Assembly: GCA_028683995.1 (NCBI GenBank)
Contig: JAQUGU010000128.1
Coordinates: 1-5,147, forward strand
Source of the DNA: Syntrophomonadaceae bacterium
Lineage (GTDB): Bacteria > Bacillota > Syntrophomonadia > Syntrophomonadales > Syntrophomonadaceae
DNA length: 5,147 bases
Reading direction: 5' to 3'
A program made the translations under genes and the position numbers. Position 1 is the first letter of the stretch, and every line of letters starts with the position of its first letter. The notes beneath the pieces are model-generated. The model was not told the DNA's origin. It saw only the letters and a list, made by a program, of their open reading frames with translations, and did no database searches. Positions 1 to 5,141 of the stretch are shown one piece after another.

Positions 1-572
1 ATAGATTCCTCATCCCCAATAAAAGCCAGGGCTTCCAGACAGGTACAACGTAACAGTATGTTATCGCTACGCATTAATAACTCGTTTACTTTTGGGGTAT
101 AGTTGGTGTCCTCCATATGACCCAGGTATTCAACCGCAGTAATTATATTATTAATATCCAGATCATTTAAGGCCTCGGCAATCAGCTCAGCAGTGTTAAG
201 GCTTTTAAGCTGGAATAGAATATCCAGAGCGAATTTGCGAATATCCTTGTCGGCATCACCCAGTATCTTTCTCATAAACTCGGTAGCAATTTCGCCCTGC
301 ATGGATAATATTTCTATACTGGCATTGCGGATAAAAGCATCTTCGCTTGACAACAAAGGAATTATTTTTTCTACAATTTCCCTGCCCTTTAAACCCTTCA
401 GACAATTCACAATTACTTCCCTTACGAACCGGGATTCTTCCAACTCTAATCGTTCAATTAAAATCTTTATCCCTCCAGGGACTCCATCAAATGCTATGTC
501 TTCGGCTGCAAAGGCTCTGGCTTTTTCGTCTCCGCTATGTAAATCGTAAATCAATTCATCAATACTGCCCAA
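1..572 (-). CDS. HEAT-repeat protein, 3' end cut by window edge
   Basis: The minus strand is open from a TTG at 572 to the left edge: 190 whole codons plus two bases, no stop. It starts MGSIDELIYDLHSGDEKARA. The protein is built of helical units of about 31 residues, each with a hydrophobic helix pair and an Arg followed by a hydrophobic stretch. The repeated core falls near R19, R51, R82, R112, I144 and R175, for example DAFIRNASIEILSM (78-91) and DKDIRKFALDILFQL (108-122). This is the HEAT / PBS-lyase-HEAT pattern: an alpha-solenoid used mainly for protein-protein contacts. No signal peptide or membrane segment is visible, so it is probably cytoplasmic. Other domains could follow beyond the edge. 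The TTG start is chosen because GGAGG lies 8 nt upstream and no in-frame ATG is nearby. It has its own promoter and is separated from nuoF by a terminator. Partner and pathway are unknown. Confidence 0.85.
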   Translation of the reverse strand, partial: MGSIDELIYDLHSGDEKARAFAAEDIAFDGVPGGIKILIERLELEESRFVREVIVNCLKGLKGREIVEKIIPLLSSEDAFIRNASIEILSMQGEIATEFMRKILGDADKDIRKFALDILFQLKSLNTAELIAEALNDLDINNIITAVEYLGHMEDTNYTPKVNELLMRSDNILLRCTCLEALAFIGDEES

Positions 573-577
573 GGACT

Positions 578-585
578 CCACCTCC
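578..585 (-). promoter_or_regulatory. Ribosome binding site fixing the TTG start
   Basis: The minus strand reads GGAGGTGG, with 8 nt between the GGAGG core and the TTG at 572. It supports a rare initiation codon for the HEAT-repeat protein. Confidence 0.75.
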
Positions 586-671
586 AGGGTTTATTTAACC
601 TCGCACACTTATGTTTATGCAAAACTCATGCCATAAACAGGTAATGCTGTAAGTCCTGATTCCTTCATTTG

Positions 672-689
672 ACAGGCCTTAAGTCCTGT
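672..689. promoter_or_regulatory. 18-bp imperfect dyad, possible operator
   Basis: ACAGGCCTTAAGTCCTGT is symmetric at 8 of 9 base pairs; the one mismatch is 677/684. The size and symmetry resemble a binding site for a dimeric regulator. It lies about 100 bp before the HEAT-repeat start, inside its presumed leader. As RNA it could also fold into a small hairpin with a TTAA loop. No regulator gene is in the window. Confidence 0.3.
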
Positions 690-728
690 GCGGTTTTCGG
701 ACACCTGGTTGTATAAAATTGTAGGATT

Positions 729-753
729 TTAGTACGGGACTCAGGTTAGTACG
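729..753. repeat. Pair of TTAGTACG direct repeats
   Basis: Two exact copies of TTAGTACG (729-736 and 746-753) flank GGACTCAGG, giving a 17-bp period. Possible paired regulatory half-sites or remains of a short repeat; too small to decide. Confidence 0.4.
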
Positions 754-810
754 ATTAACAAAGGTATCTTGTAAATAATTTCGCATTTAGAACTTGTTAA
801 TTGTCGAGCG

Positions 811-838
811 TTAGGAGTAAGGACTTAGGGCTGAGGCG
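811..838. repeat. Degenerate heptamer tandem repeat
   Basis: Four adjacent 7-bp units read TTAGGAG, TAAGGAC, TTAGGGC and TGAGGCG, close to a TNAGGNC consensus. Related pieces recur nearby: AGGACTTA at 820-827, the same word inverted at 650-657 and 680-687, and GGACTCAGG at 737-745. This looks like a decayed short-tandem-repeat family in intergenic DNA. It sits just downstream of the predicted transcription start of the HEAT-repeat gene. Confidence 0.5.
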
Positions 839-849
839 TTGGCTTGAGG

Positions 850-877
850 ATTATAGGGGCAAGTCCATCATAATCAA
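850..877 (-). promoter_or_regulatory. Sigma-A-like promoter for the HEAT-repeat gene
   Basis: On the minus strand a TTGATT box (877-872; 4 of 6 to TTGACA) is followed after 16 nt by a perfect TATAAT (855-850). The predicted start of transcription is near 843, giving an untranslated leader of roughly 270 nt before the TTG start. It lies about 85 bp beyond the nuoF terminator, as expected for an independent unit. The -35 half overlaps a sequence that looks like a dispersed repeat, so a chance match is possible. Confidence 0.55.
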
Positions 878-962
878 TCTGCGTTCATCAGCGTCAAAAA
901 ACCGGTTTCTCCATTTTAGTTGGTGGTTGCGTCCCCCGGGCATACGGCTAATTTTAAAAAGC

Positions 963-987
963 AAAAAACCCCTCCATTACGGAGGAG
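963..987 (-). terminator. Rho-independent terminator of the nuoEF transcript
   Basis: In minus-strand RNA a 7-bp stem (CUCCUCC with GGAGGGG, one G-U pair) closes a GUAAU loop and is followed directly by six U (968-963), then GC and five more U. This is a textbook intrinsic terminator. It lies about 90 nt after the nuoF stop codon and should separate the redox genes from the HEAT-repeat gene. On the plus strand the stem is followed by only four T, so it is probably not bidirectional. Confidence 0.88.
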
Positions 988-1028
988 CTTTTCACTTTGC
1001 ATAGCTCATTCACTATCTCTTTATTTAT

Positions 1029-1061
1029 CCTTCATACCAGGTGCAACACCTGGTATGAAGG
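1029..1061. repeat. Perfect 15-bp inverted repeat after nuoF
   Basis: The arms CCTTCATACCAGGTG (1029-1043) and its exact complement (1047-1061) surround a 3-nt loop. It begins 14 nt past the nuoF stop codon. In the direction of transcription it is followed by an A-rich stretch without a U-tract, so it is not a normal intrinsic terminator. A second inverted pair, TCATTCAC (1006-1013) and GTGAATGA (1064-1071), brackets it. A likely role is protecting the 3' end of the mRNA or assisting termination; a protein-binding site is also possible. Confidence 0.8.
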
Positions 1062-1075
1062 CGGTGAATGACCAT

Positions 1076-2299
1076 TTAGTTTAGTTTAGCCTGGTATTCA
1101 CTGTTAAAGTTTTTGAGAGTGGTCAATACTGGTGAAGGTGCGGCCTGGCCCAGACCACAGAGACAGGCTTTGGTCATAACCGTACCCAGTCTCTCCAGGA
1201 GGGATAAATCCCCGCCACTACCTTGACCAGCGTCCAGTTTTTCCATCATTTCGTGTATGCGTTTGGTACCTTCGCGACAGGGAGAACATTTGCCACAGGA
1301 TTCATGTTCAAAGAAACCTGCAATCCTGGCTACTACATTTACTATATCACGAGTCTCATCCATTACAAATACTGCGCCTGAACCCAGTACGGCACCTATG
1401 ACAGTCATGGAATCAAAATCAATGGGTGTGTCCAGCATGGATTCCGGAATAAAGCCACCGGAAGTACCACCTATCTGAACCGCCTTGAACTTTTTACCAC
1501 CCCGGATGCCGCCGCCAAAGTCATAAATAACCTGGCGAATGCTGGTGTTGGTAGGTACTTCAAAAACGGTGCGGTTATTGACATCACCAGTTAAAGTAAC
1601 GACTTTGGTACCGGGATATTTTTCCGCCCCTATAGATTTGTACCAGTCAGCACCTTTTTCCAGTATTATCGGGATATTGGCAAAGGTTTCAACGTTATTT
1701 ACTATTGTAGGCTTCTGCCATAAACCAATAACCGGCGGGAATGGTGGTTTGAAACGGGGTTCTCCGCGATTACCTTCAATGGATTCAATCAGGGCACTTT
1801 CTTCACCGCAGACATAAGCTCCGGCTCCCATCCTGACTTCAATGTCGAAATCTCCCAGAACACCTTTTTCTTTAGCCTGGGCTATAGCCTGATTAAGGAT
1901 ATCAACTACATAAGGATATTCTCCCCGGCAGTAGATATAGCCTTTATTGGCACCTATGGCATAACCGCATATGGCCATACCTTCCAGTACCGACTGGGGA
2001 TCATTTTCCATTATGGTACGGTCTTTATAAGTTCCGGGTTCACCTTCATCAGCATTGCAGACGACATATTTTTGCTCGGACTGTACTTTGTAGGAAAAGC
2101 TCCATTTCATACCACAATTAAAGCCAGCCCCGCCGCGTCCCCGCAACCCAGACTTTTTAACTTCTTCCATTAAAGCTTCCTGTCCCATCTGGCGTGCTTT
2201 TTCCAGGGACTTGTAGCCCCCGGCATTAATGTAGTCTTCTATTTTTAGGGGATCTATTTTACCCATGTTACGCAAGACGATGCGCATTTCCTCAGCCAT
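1076..2299 (-). CDS. nuoF: NuoF/HydB-type NADH-binding flavoprotein subunit
   Basis: 407-residue homologue of complex I NuoF and of the HydB/HndC and NAD-formate-dehydrogenase beta subunits. It exchanges electrons between NAD(H), FMN and one [4Fe-4S] cluster in a cytoplasmic complex. Visible motifs are GRGGAGF (54-60), the FMN/NAD loop CNADEGEPGT (81-90), GAGAYVCGEESALI (158-171), and the cluster ligands C335, C338, C341 (SCGKCSPCREG) and C381 (CGLGQ). It has neither the N-terminal thioredoxin-like domain nor the C-terminal ferredoxin domain of typical electron-bifurcating HydB proteins, so it is close to NuoF size. The family's usual GFPTG or GFSTG reads GFNCG here. I chose the ATG at 2299 because AGGAGG lies 7 nt upstream. 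An ATG 18 nt earlier (2317) overlaps the nuoE stop and has no good site. It is cotranscribed with nuoE. Which enzyme it serves, formate dehydrogenase or hydrogenase, cannot be read from the sequence alone. Confidence 0.95.
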   Translation of the reverse strand: MAEEMRIVLRNMGKIDPLKIEDYINAGGYKSLEKARQMGQEALMEEVKKSGLRGRGGAGFNCGMKWSFSYKVQSEQKYVVCNADEGEPGTYKDRTIMENDPQSVLEGMAICGYAIGANKGYIYCRGEYPYVVDILNQAIAQAKEKGVLGDFDIEVRMGAGAYVCGEESALIESIEGNRGEPRFKPPFPPVIGLWQKPTIVNNVETFANIPIILEKGADWYKSIGAEKYPGTKVVTLTGDVNNRTVFEVPTNTSIRQVIYDFGGGIRGGKKFKAVQIGGTSGGFIPESMLDTPIDFDSMTVIGAVLGSGAVFVMDETRDIVNVVARIAGFFEHESCGKCSPCREGTKRIHEMMEKLDAGQGSGGDLSLLERLGTVMTKACLCGLGQAAPSPVLTTLKNFNSEYQAKLN

Positions 2300-2306
2300 T
2301 GTATTC

Positions 2307-2312
2307 CCTCCT
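2307..2312 (-). promoter_or_regulatory. Ribosome binding site fixing the nuoF start
   Basis: AGGAGG lies 7 nt before the ATG at 2299 and just after the nuoE stop (2319-2317). It favours 2299 over the ATG at 2317, which lies upstream of this site. Confidence 0.8.
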
Positions 2313-2316
2313 TTCA

Positions 2317-2763
2317 TTATTTGTATGCGGCCAGAATGCCGGGTATTTTTTCTGGGGTTATATCGCCATAAGGCTTGCTATTAACGGTTATCACCGGAGT
2401 AGCCTGGCACTGGCCTACACATTCACAAAATTCCAGGGTAAATTTACCATCAGCAGTGCTTTCTCCCATCTTGATACCCAGTTCCTTTTCCAAAGCGTTT
2501 ACTACTTCTTTAGCTCCGGCCACATGACAGGGTGCACTTTCACAAATGCGAATTACATTTTTGCCCCGTTCTCCAACCTTAAGATATGAATAAAAAGTTG
2601 CCACCCCATAAGCTTTAGCCAGGGGCAAGTCAAAGACCTGAGCAGCATAGGCTATAGAGTCTTCAGGAATGAAACTATATTCCCTCTGCAGGGCATGATA
2701 AGCTTCAATAATGCCGCCGGGAAGATCTTTATACCGGTTAATTATTTCCTTGTAGTCCGCCAT
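2317..2763 (-). CDS. nuoE: NuoE/HydC-type [2Fe-2S] subunit
   Basis: 148-residue homologue of the 24-kDa complex I subunit NuoE, also found as HydC/HndA in NAD-linked hydrogenases and as the gamma subunit of formate dehydrogenases. A short N-terminal helical part (about 1-60, with the family-typical GVATFYSYL at 53-61) precedes a thioredoxin-like fold that holds one [2Fe-2S] cluster. The ligands follow the family spacing Cx4C-x35-Cx3C: C74, C79, C115 and C119. An extra Cys sits at 113. Length is close to that of compact family members. It pairs with the NuoF-like protein encoded 17 bp downstream and passes electrons to or from its FMN. The ATG at 2763 has a strong GGAGGTGA site. No transmembrane segments are visible, so a soluble cytoplasmic complex is expected. 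Confidence 0.95.
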   Translation of the reverse strand: MADYKEIINRYKDLPGGIIEAYHALQREYSFIPEDSIAYAAQVFDLPLAKAYGVATFYSYLKVGERGKNVIRICESAPCHVAGAKEVVNALEKELGIKMGESTADGKFTLEFCECVGQCQATPVITVNSKPYGDITPEKIPGILAAYK

Positions 2764-2780
2764 TACATGTTCACCTCCCT
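2761..2780 (-). promoter_or_regulatory. nuoE initiation region with overlapping start-stop codon pair
   Basis: An AGGGAGGTGA site is followed by AACATGTAATGG. An ATG at 2768 is followed at once by TAA (2765-2763), and that TAA overlaps the nuoE ATG (2763) in the arrangement TAATG. Distances from GGAGG are 5 nt to the first ATG and 10 nt to the second, so both could in principle be used. A start-stop just ahead of the true start could modulate nuoE translation, or be accidental. Confidence 0.5.
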
Positions 2781-2859
2781 GGGGTTAAATAATAAATCTA
2801 TTCATCAAGGAATTAAAATAAATCCATTTCTAATTACATCTTTCAAGGCATGAGCAGTT
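2764..2859 (-). other. AT-rich spacer between moeA-like gene and nuoE
   Basis: 96 bp without a gene or a hairpin followed by a U-tract, so read-through from the cofactor genes into nuoEF is plausible. A weak promoter-like pair exists on the minus strand: TTGAAA at 2846-2841 and, 18 nt on, TTTATT (4 of 6 to TATAAT). I cannot tell whether nuoEF has its own promoter. Confidence 0.45.
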
Positions 2860-4089
2860 TTAAGGCTGCTCCAACCTTATACTACTGGGATCCAGTAAGA
2901 TAACCGAAACTAAAGTACCTGCTGCAATTGCCGGATTTCCGGCAGGTAAGTCAATCAAGGCGTTACAGTTCACCAGCGAACGAATCATGCCTGGCTTTTG
3001 CCCGGGTAAAACCTTTACCCTCCAGGTGCTGCCATCAGTAGTTAAAGAGGCCCGTACAAAACGTCGGTCACTACCTTTGGCACCTATATTATCCAGACAT
3101 TGAGCTTTTACCCTGGGGGTATAAGGCTCCTTTCTCTGTAGAGCACGAATCACCGGAGCAACTAGCAGTTCATAACCTACAGCACAGGCAGCCGGATTGC
3201 CGGACAGGGAAATAAGATACTTCTTATTCCATAACGCGGCTCCGTTATGACCGCCTGGTTGAATGGGAACTCCCCAGAAAAGCATATCCCCGCCCAGTTC
3301 TTGAAAGAGCTGTTTGCTCTGTGCCTCTAACCGAGCATAAGTTCCACCTATAGTTATAAGCAGGTCAGCCTTTTCCAGTATCTCCCGCATGTAAGCTATA
3401 AGTTCAACTCGCTCTCTGCTGCCAGCAAGATCCAGCGTTACTATTTGGGCACCATCTCGCCCGACCAGAGCCGCCAGCAGGGGTCCGTTACTGTCTCTTA
3501 AACAACCGGGACTGGAAGTCTCTCTCCATGACACCAGTTGGTCTCCCAGGCTGAGGACTGCTACCCGAGGACTGCTGTACACCTGTACTTCAGTCCTTCC
3601 TTGAGCAGCCAGCACTGATATTAACCCGGGGGTAATTATACTCCCCTCCGGGGCATATAGCTCACCAGCCTTGAAATCCTCACCCGCCTGGCGAATAAAT
3701 TCGCCCGCCCTGACTGCTTTCCCCAGGTAGATTTCCGTATCTCCAATTTCTATATCTTCATGGGGAATCAGAGCTGCACTACCCTCTGGAATAGCTTCAC
3801 CAGTTCTCACCTCGAAAGTCTCTCCGCTGTTTAAGAGCGTCTGCGTTAATTGCTCTGCTGACACGGAAGCAGCTATAGTAAGTTTTTTGTTTCCCTGAAG
3901 GTCATCTGCATGCAAAACATAGCCATCCCGTGCTCCTGATGACCATGCGGGAAGGTTTTCTGCTGCGACCACATCCTCAGCCAGAACCTGACCGTTGGCG
4001 TTTAATATGGATAGCTTCTCTACCGCCAGCGGTATAAGGTTTTGCAACAAAAGCTGCTGAGCTTCTTCTAGACTTACATTAAACAGCAC
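2860..4089 (-). CDS. moeA: Divergent MoeA-like molybdopterin molybdotransferase
   Basis: 409-residue homologue of MoeA, the cytoplasmic enzyme that inserts molybdate (or tungstate) into adenylated molybdopterin. Full length for the family (E. coli MoeA is 411). Recognisable parts: the N-terminal motif NLPAWSSGARDGYV (45-58), TGEAIPEGS (96-104), RQAGEDFKAG (133-142), the MoCF-like domain from PRVAVLSLGDQLV (174-186) through RDSN (198-201) and ADLLITIGGT (241-250), SGNPAACAVGYELL (296-309), and the C-terminal beta domain from about 320. By ungapped comparison with E. coli MoeA, D59 and D142 are kept (D55, D138), but E188 is Q184, D259 is A256, K275 is G273 and K279 is Q277; the D228 position also seems changed. 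Activity is therefore doubtful, or it uses another partner. The GTG start at 4089 has GGAGGT 6 nt upstream, 16 bp after the preceding stop. A longer form starting at 4176 would overlap that gene by 71 bp and is unlikely. Confidence 0.87.
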   Translation of the reverse strand: MLFNVSLEEAQQLLLQNLIPLAVEKLSILNANGQVLAEDVVAAENLPAWSSGARDGYVLHADDLQGNKKLTIAASVSAEQLTQTLLNSGETFEVRTGEAIPEGSAALIPHEDIEIGDTEIYLGKAVRAGEFIRQAGEDFKAGELYAPEGSIITPGLISVLAAQGRTEVQVYSSPRVAVLSLGDQLVSWRETSSPGCLRDSNGPLLAALVGRDGAQIVTLDLAGSRERVELIAYMREILEKADLLITIGGTYARLEAQSKQLFQELGGDMLFWGVPIQPGGHNGAALWNKKYLISLSGNPAACAVGYELLVAPVIRALQRKEPYTPRVKAQCLDNIGAKGSDRRFVRASLTTDGSTWRVKVLPGQKPGMIRSLVNCNALIDLPAGNPAIAAGTLVSVILLDPSSIRLEQP

Positions 4090-4095
4090 TGCCTG

Positions 4096-4101
4096 ACCTC
4101 C
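4096..4101 (-). promoter_or_regulatory. Ribosome binding site fixing the GTG start of the moeA-like gene
   Basis: GGAGGT lies 6 nt before the GTG at 4089 and 4 nt after the stop codon of the upstream gene (4108-4106). This supports a start 29 codons inside the longest open frame and tight translational coupling of the two cofactor genes. Confidence 0.85.
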
Positions 4102-4105
4102 GTTC

Positions 4106-5134
4106 TTAAAAACTGCTTTTGCCAAAGGGGCAAATGGGATAATGGCAGACTTTACATTCTTCACAAAAGCCACCATGTCCCAGTGCCACTATATCTGCCC
4201 GGCTTATACGCTCACCGGCAAAAATACGAGGCAGTAAAAGGTCAAAAGTAGTGGTACGACTGAACAAAGCACCGGCCGGAACACCACATATAGCAACGTG
4301 CTCGCGGTAAGCCACCATGTTCTGGGTTCCCGGAAGAGCCGGCGCCCCATAAAAGACTACTTCCGCTCCGCTAGCTCTTATCCCCAGAGGCGTGACATCG
4401 TCAGGATCTACTGACATGCCACCGGTGACTACAACCAGTTCAGCGCCTTCTTCAATATAATTGTTTATTTCCTGGGCAATTATCTCGGGATTATCAGGGA
4501 CAATAACCTGTCCCATGATTCTGCCCCCAAATGGAGTTACTTTTTTACGGATTAACCTGCCAAAACCATCTTTTATCTGGCCATTATATATTTCACTTCC
4601 GGTAGTAACAATTCCCACCCAAAGCGGGCTAAAAGGCATAACCGAAACCAGCGGTTCCGGGTTGGAAGCCAGCTTTTCAGCTTCCTCCAGGATATACCTT
4701 TCGATGGCCAGAGGTATTACCCGAGTACCTGCCACCAGCTGCCCTTTAACTACAGGGCGTTTATTATGCATGGTGACAAAAACAACGTTTTCCAGGTTGT
4801 TAATCCAATTAAGCCGGTTTACATCTATATTTAGTAATCCATCATACTGGGCACAGAGATTAACCCGACCCTGGCTGGGTTCAGTAGAGCTTAAACCCCT
4901 ACCCGCTGCCAAACTGGCCAGCCTGGTAGCAGCTTCATCCTCATGAACCAGATTATCCTGCGGTTCCCATACGTAGATATGTTCCTTACCCATATCCAAC
5001 AGTATAGGGACATCAGCCGGGGTTATTAACTGTCCTCTGCGGTAGGCCCGGTATTTTTCCCTCCCGGGTACCACTTTGGTAATATCATGGCAAAGCTCCA
5101 ATCCTACTGCCTCTTGAACAGGTACCTTTTTCAT
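4106..5134 (-). CDS. Molybdopterin-binding MoCF-domain protein with four-Cys tail
   Basis: 342 residues. The N-terminal part (1-160) resembles the family of MoeA-like molybdopterin-binding proteins common in anaerobes: it begins MKKVPVQEAVGLELCHDIT, with GREKYRAYRRGQLIT at 24-38. A MoCF/MoaB-type domain follows, with the substrate-loop signatures VTTGSEIYNG (176-185) and VTGGMSVDPDDVTP (236-249), both intact. It lacks the beta-barrel C-terminal domain of MoeA. Instead it ends in a cysteine cluster, C324-x2-C327-x2-C330-x4-C335, followed by PFGK, which could bind an Fe-S cluster or another metal. To my knowledge its exact reaction is not settled; handling of molybdopterin for a Mo or W enzyme is the reasonable inference. 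The ATG at 5134 has AGGAGG 7 nt upstream. It heads the cluster as seen here, though more genes may lie beyond the right edge. Confidence 0.9.
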   Translation of the reverse strand: MKKVPVQEAVGLELCHDITKVVPGREKYRAYRRGQLITPADVPILLDMGKEHIYVWEPQDNLVHEDEAATRLASLAAGRGLSSTEPSQGRVNLCAQYDGLLNIDVNRLNWINNLENVVFVTMHNKRPVVKGQLVAGTRVIPLAIERYILEEAEKLASNPEPLVSVMPFSPLWVGIVTTGSEIYNGQIKDGFGRLIRKKVTPFGGRIMGQVIVPDNPEIIAQEINNYIEEGAELVVVTGGMSVDPDDVTPLGIRASGAEVVFYGAPALPGTQNMVAYREHVAICGVPAGALFSRTTTFDLLLPRIFAGERISRADIVALGHGGFCEECKVCHYPICPFGKSSF

Positions 5135-5141
5135 TCTTAAG

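Larger units (their letters stand above)
573..962. other. Non-coding region between nuoF terminator and HEAT gene
   Basis: No convincing gene lies here on either strand. The only sizeable open frame, on the plus strand from about 801, is Arg/Ser-rich, begins at a TTG without a ribosome binding site and runs through the nuoF terminator, so I do not call it. The region holds a minus-strand promoter (850-877), a run of degenerate heptamers (811-838), a pair of TTAGTACG direct repeats (729-753), an 18-bp dyad (672-689), and two copies of TAAGTCCTG 30 bp apart (650-658, 680-688). If the promoter is real, about 270 nt of this is the 5' leader of the HEAT-repeat gene. Confidence 0.7.

Noticed and set aside
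193..598. Two plus-strand open frames
   Set aside because: They lie antisense to the HEAT-repeat gene, whose minus-strand frame has clear repeat periodicity and a ribosome binding site. They are shadows.
669..717. Plus-strand promoter: perfect TTGACA (669-674) and TATAAA (712-717)
   Set aside because: The spacing is 37 nt, far too long, neither box has a proper mate, and no plus-strand gene follows.
900..955. Riboswitch-like word GGGGGACGCAACC on the minus strand, recalling c-di-GMP aptamers
   Set aside because: Only a few bases match. The required paired elements and tetraloop-receptor parts are not visible, and it lies upstream of the predicted promoter.
801..1004. Plus-strand open frame of 67 codons
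   Set aside because: It starts with TTG without a ribosome binding site, has Arg/Ser/Trp-rich composition, reads through the nuoF terminator and contains the repeat-derived LRSSASK peptide. It is not a credible gene.
2300..2317. nuoF start at ATG 2317
   Set aside because: The AGGAGG at 2312-2307 lies downstream of this ATG and is correctly spaced for the ATG at 2299.
4087..4176. Longer N-terminus of the moeA-like protein starting at ATG 4176
   Set aside because: It would overlap the upstream gene by 71 bp, and the added residues do not match MoeA. The GTG at 4089 has an ideal GGAGGT site directly after the upstream stop.
4461..4946. 161-codon plus-strand open frame
   Set aside because: It is entirely antisense to the molybdopterin-binding protein gene, with no ribosome binding site and no recognisable motif.
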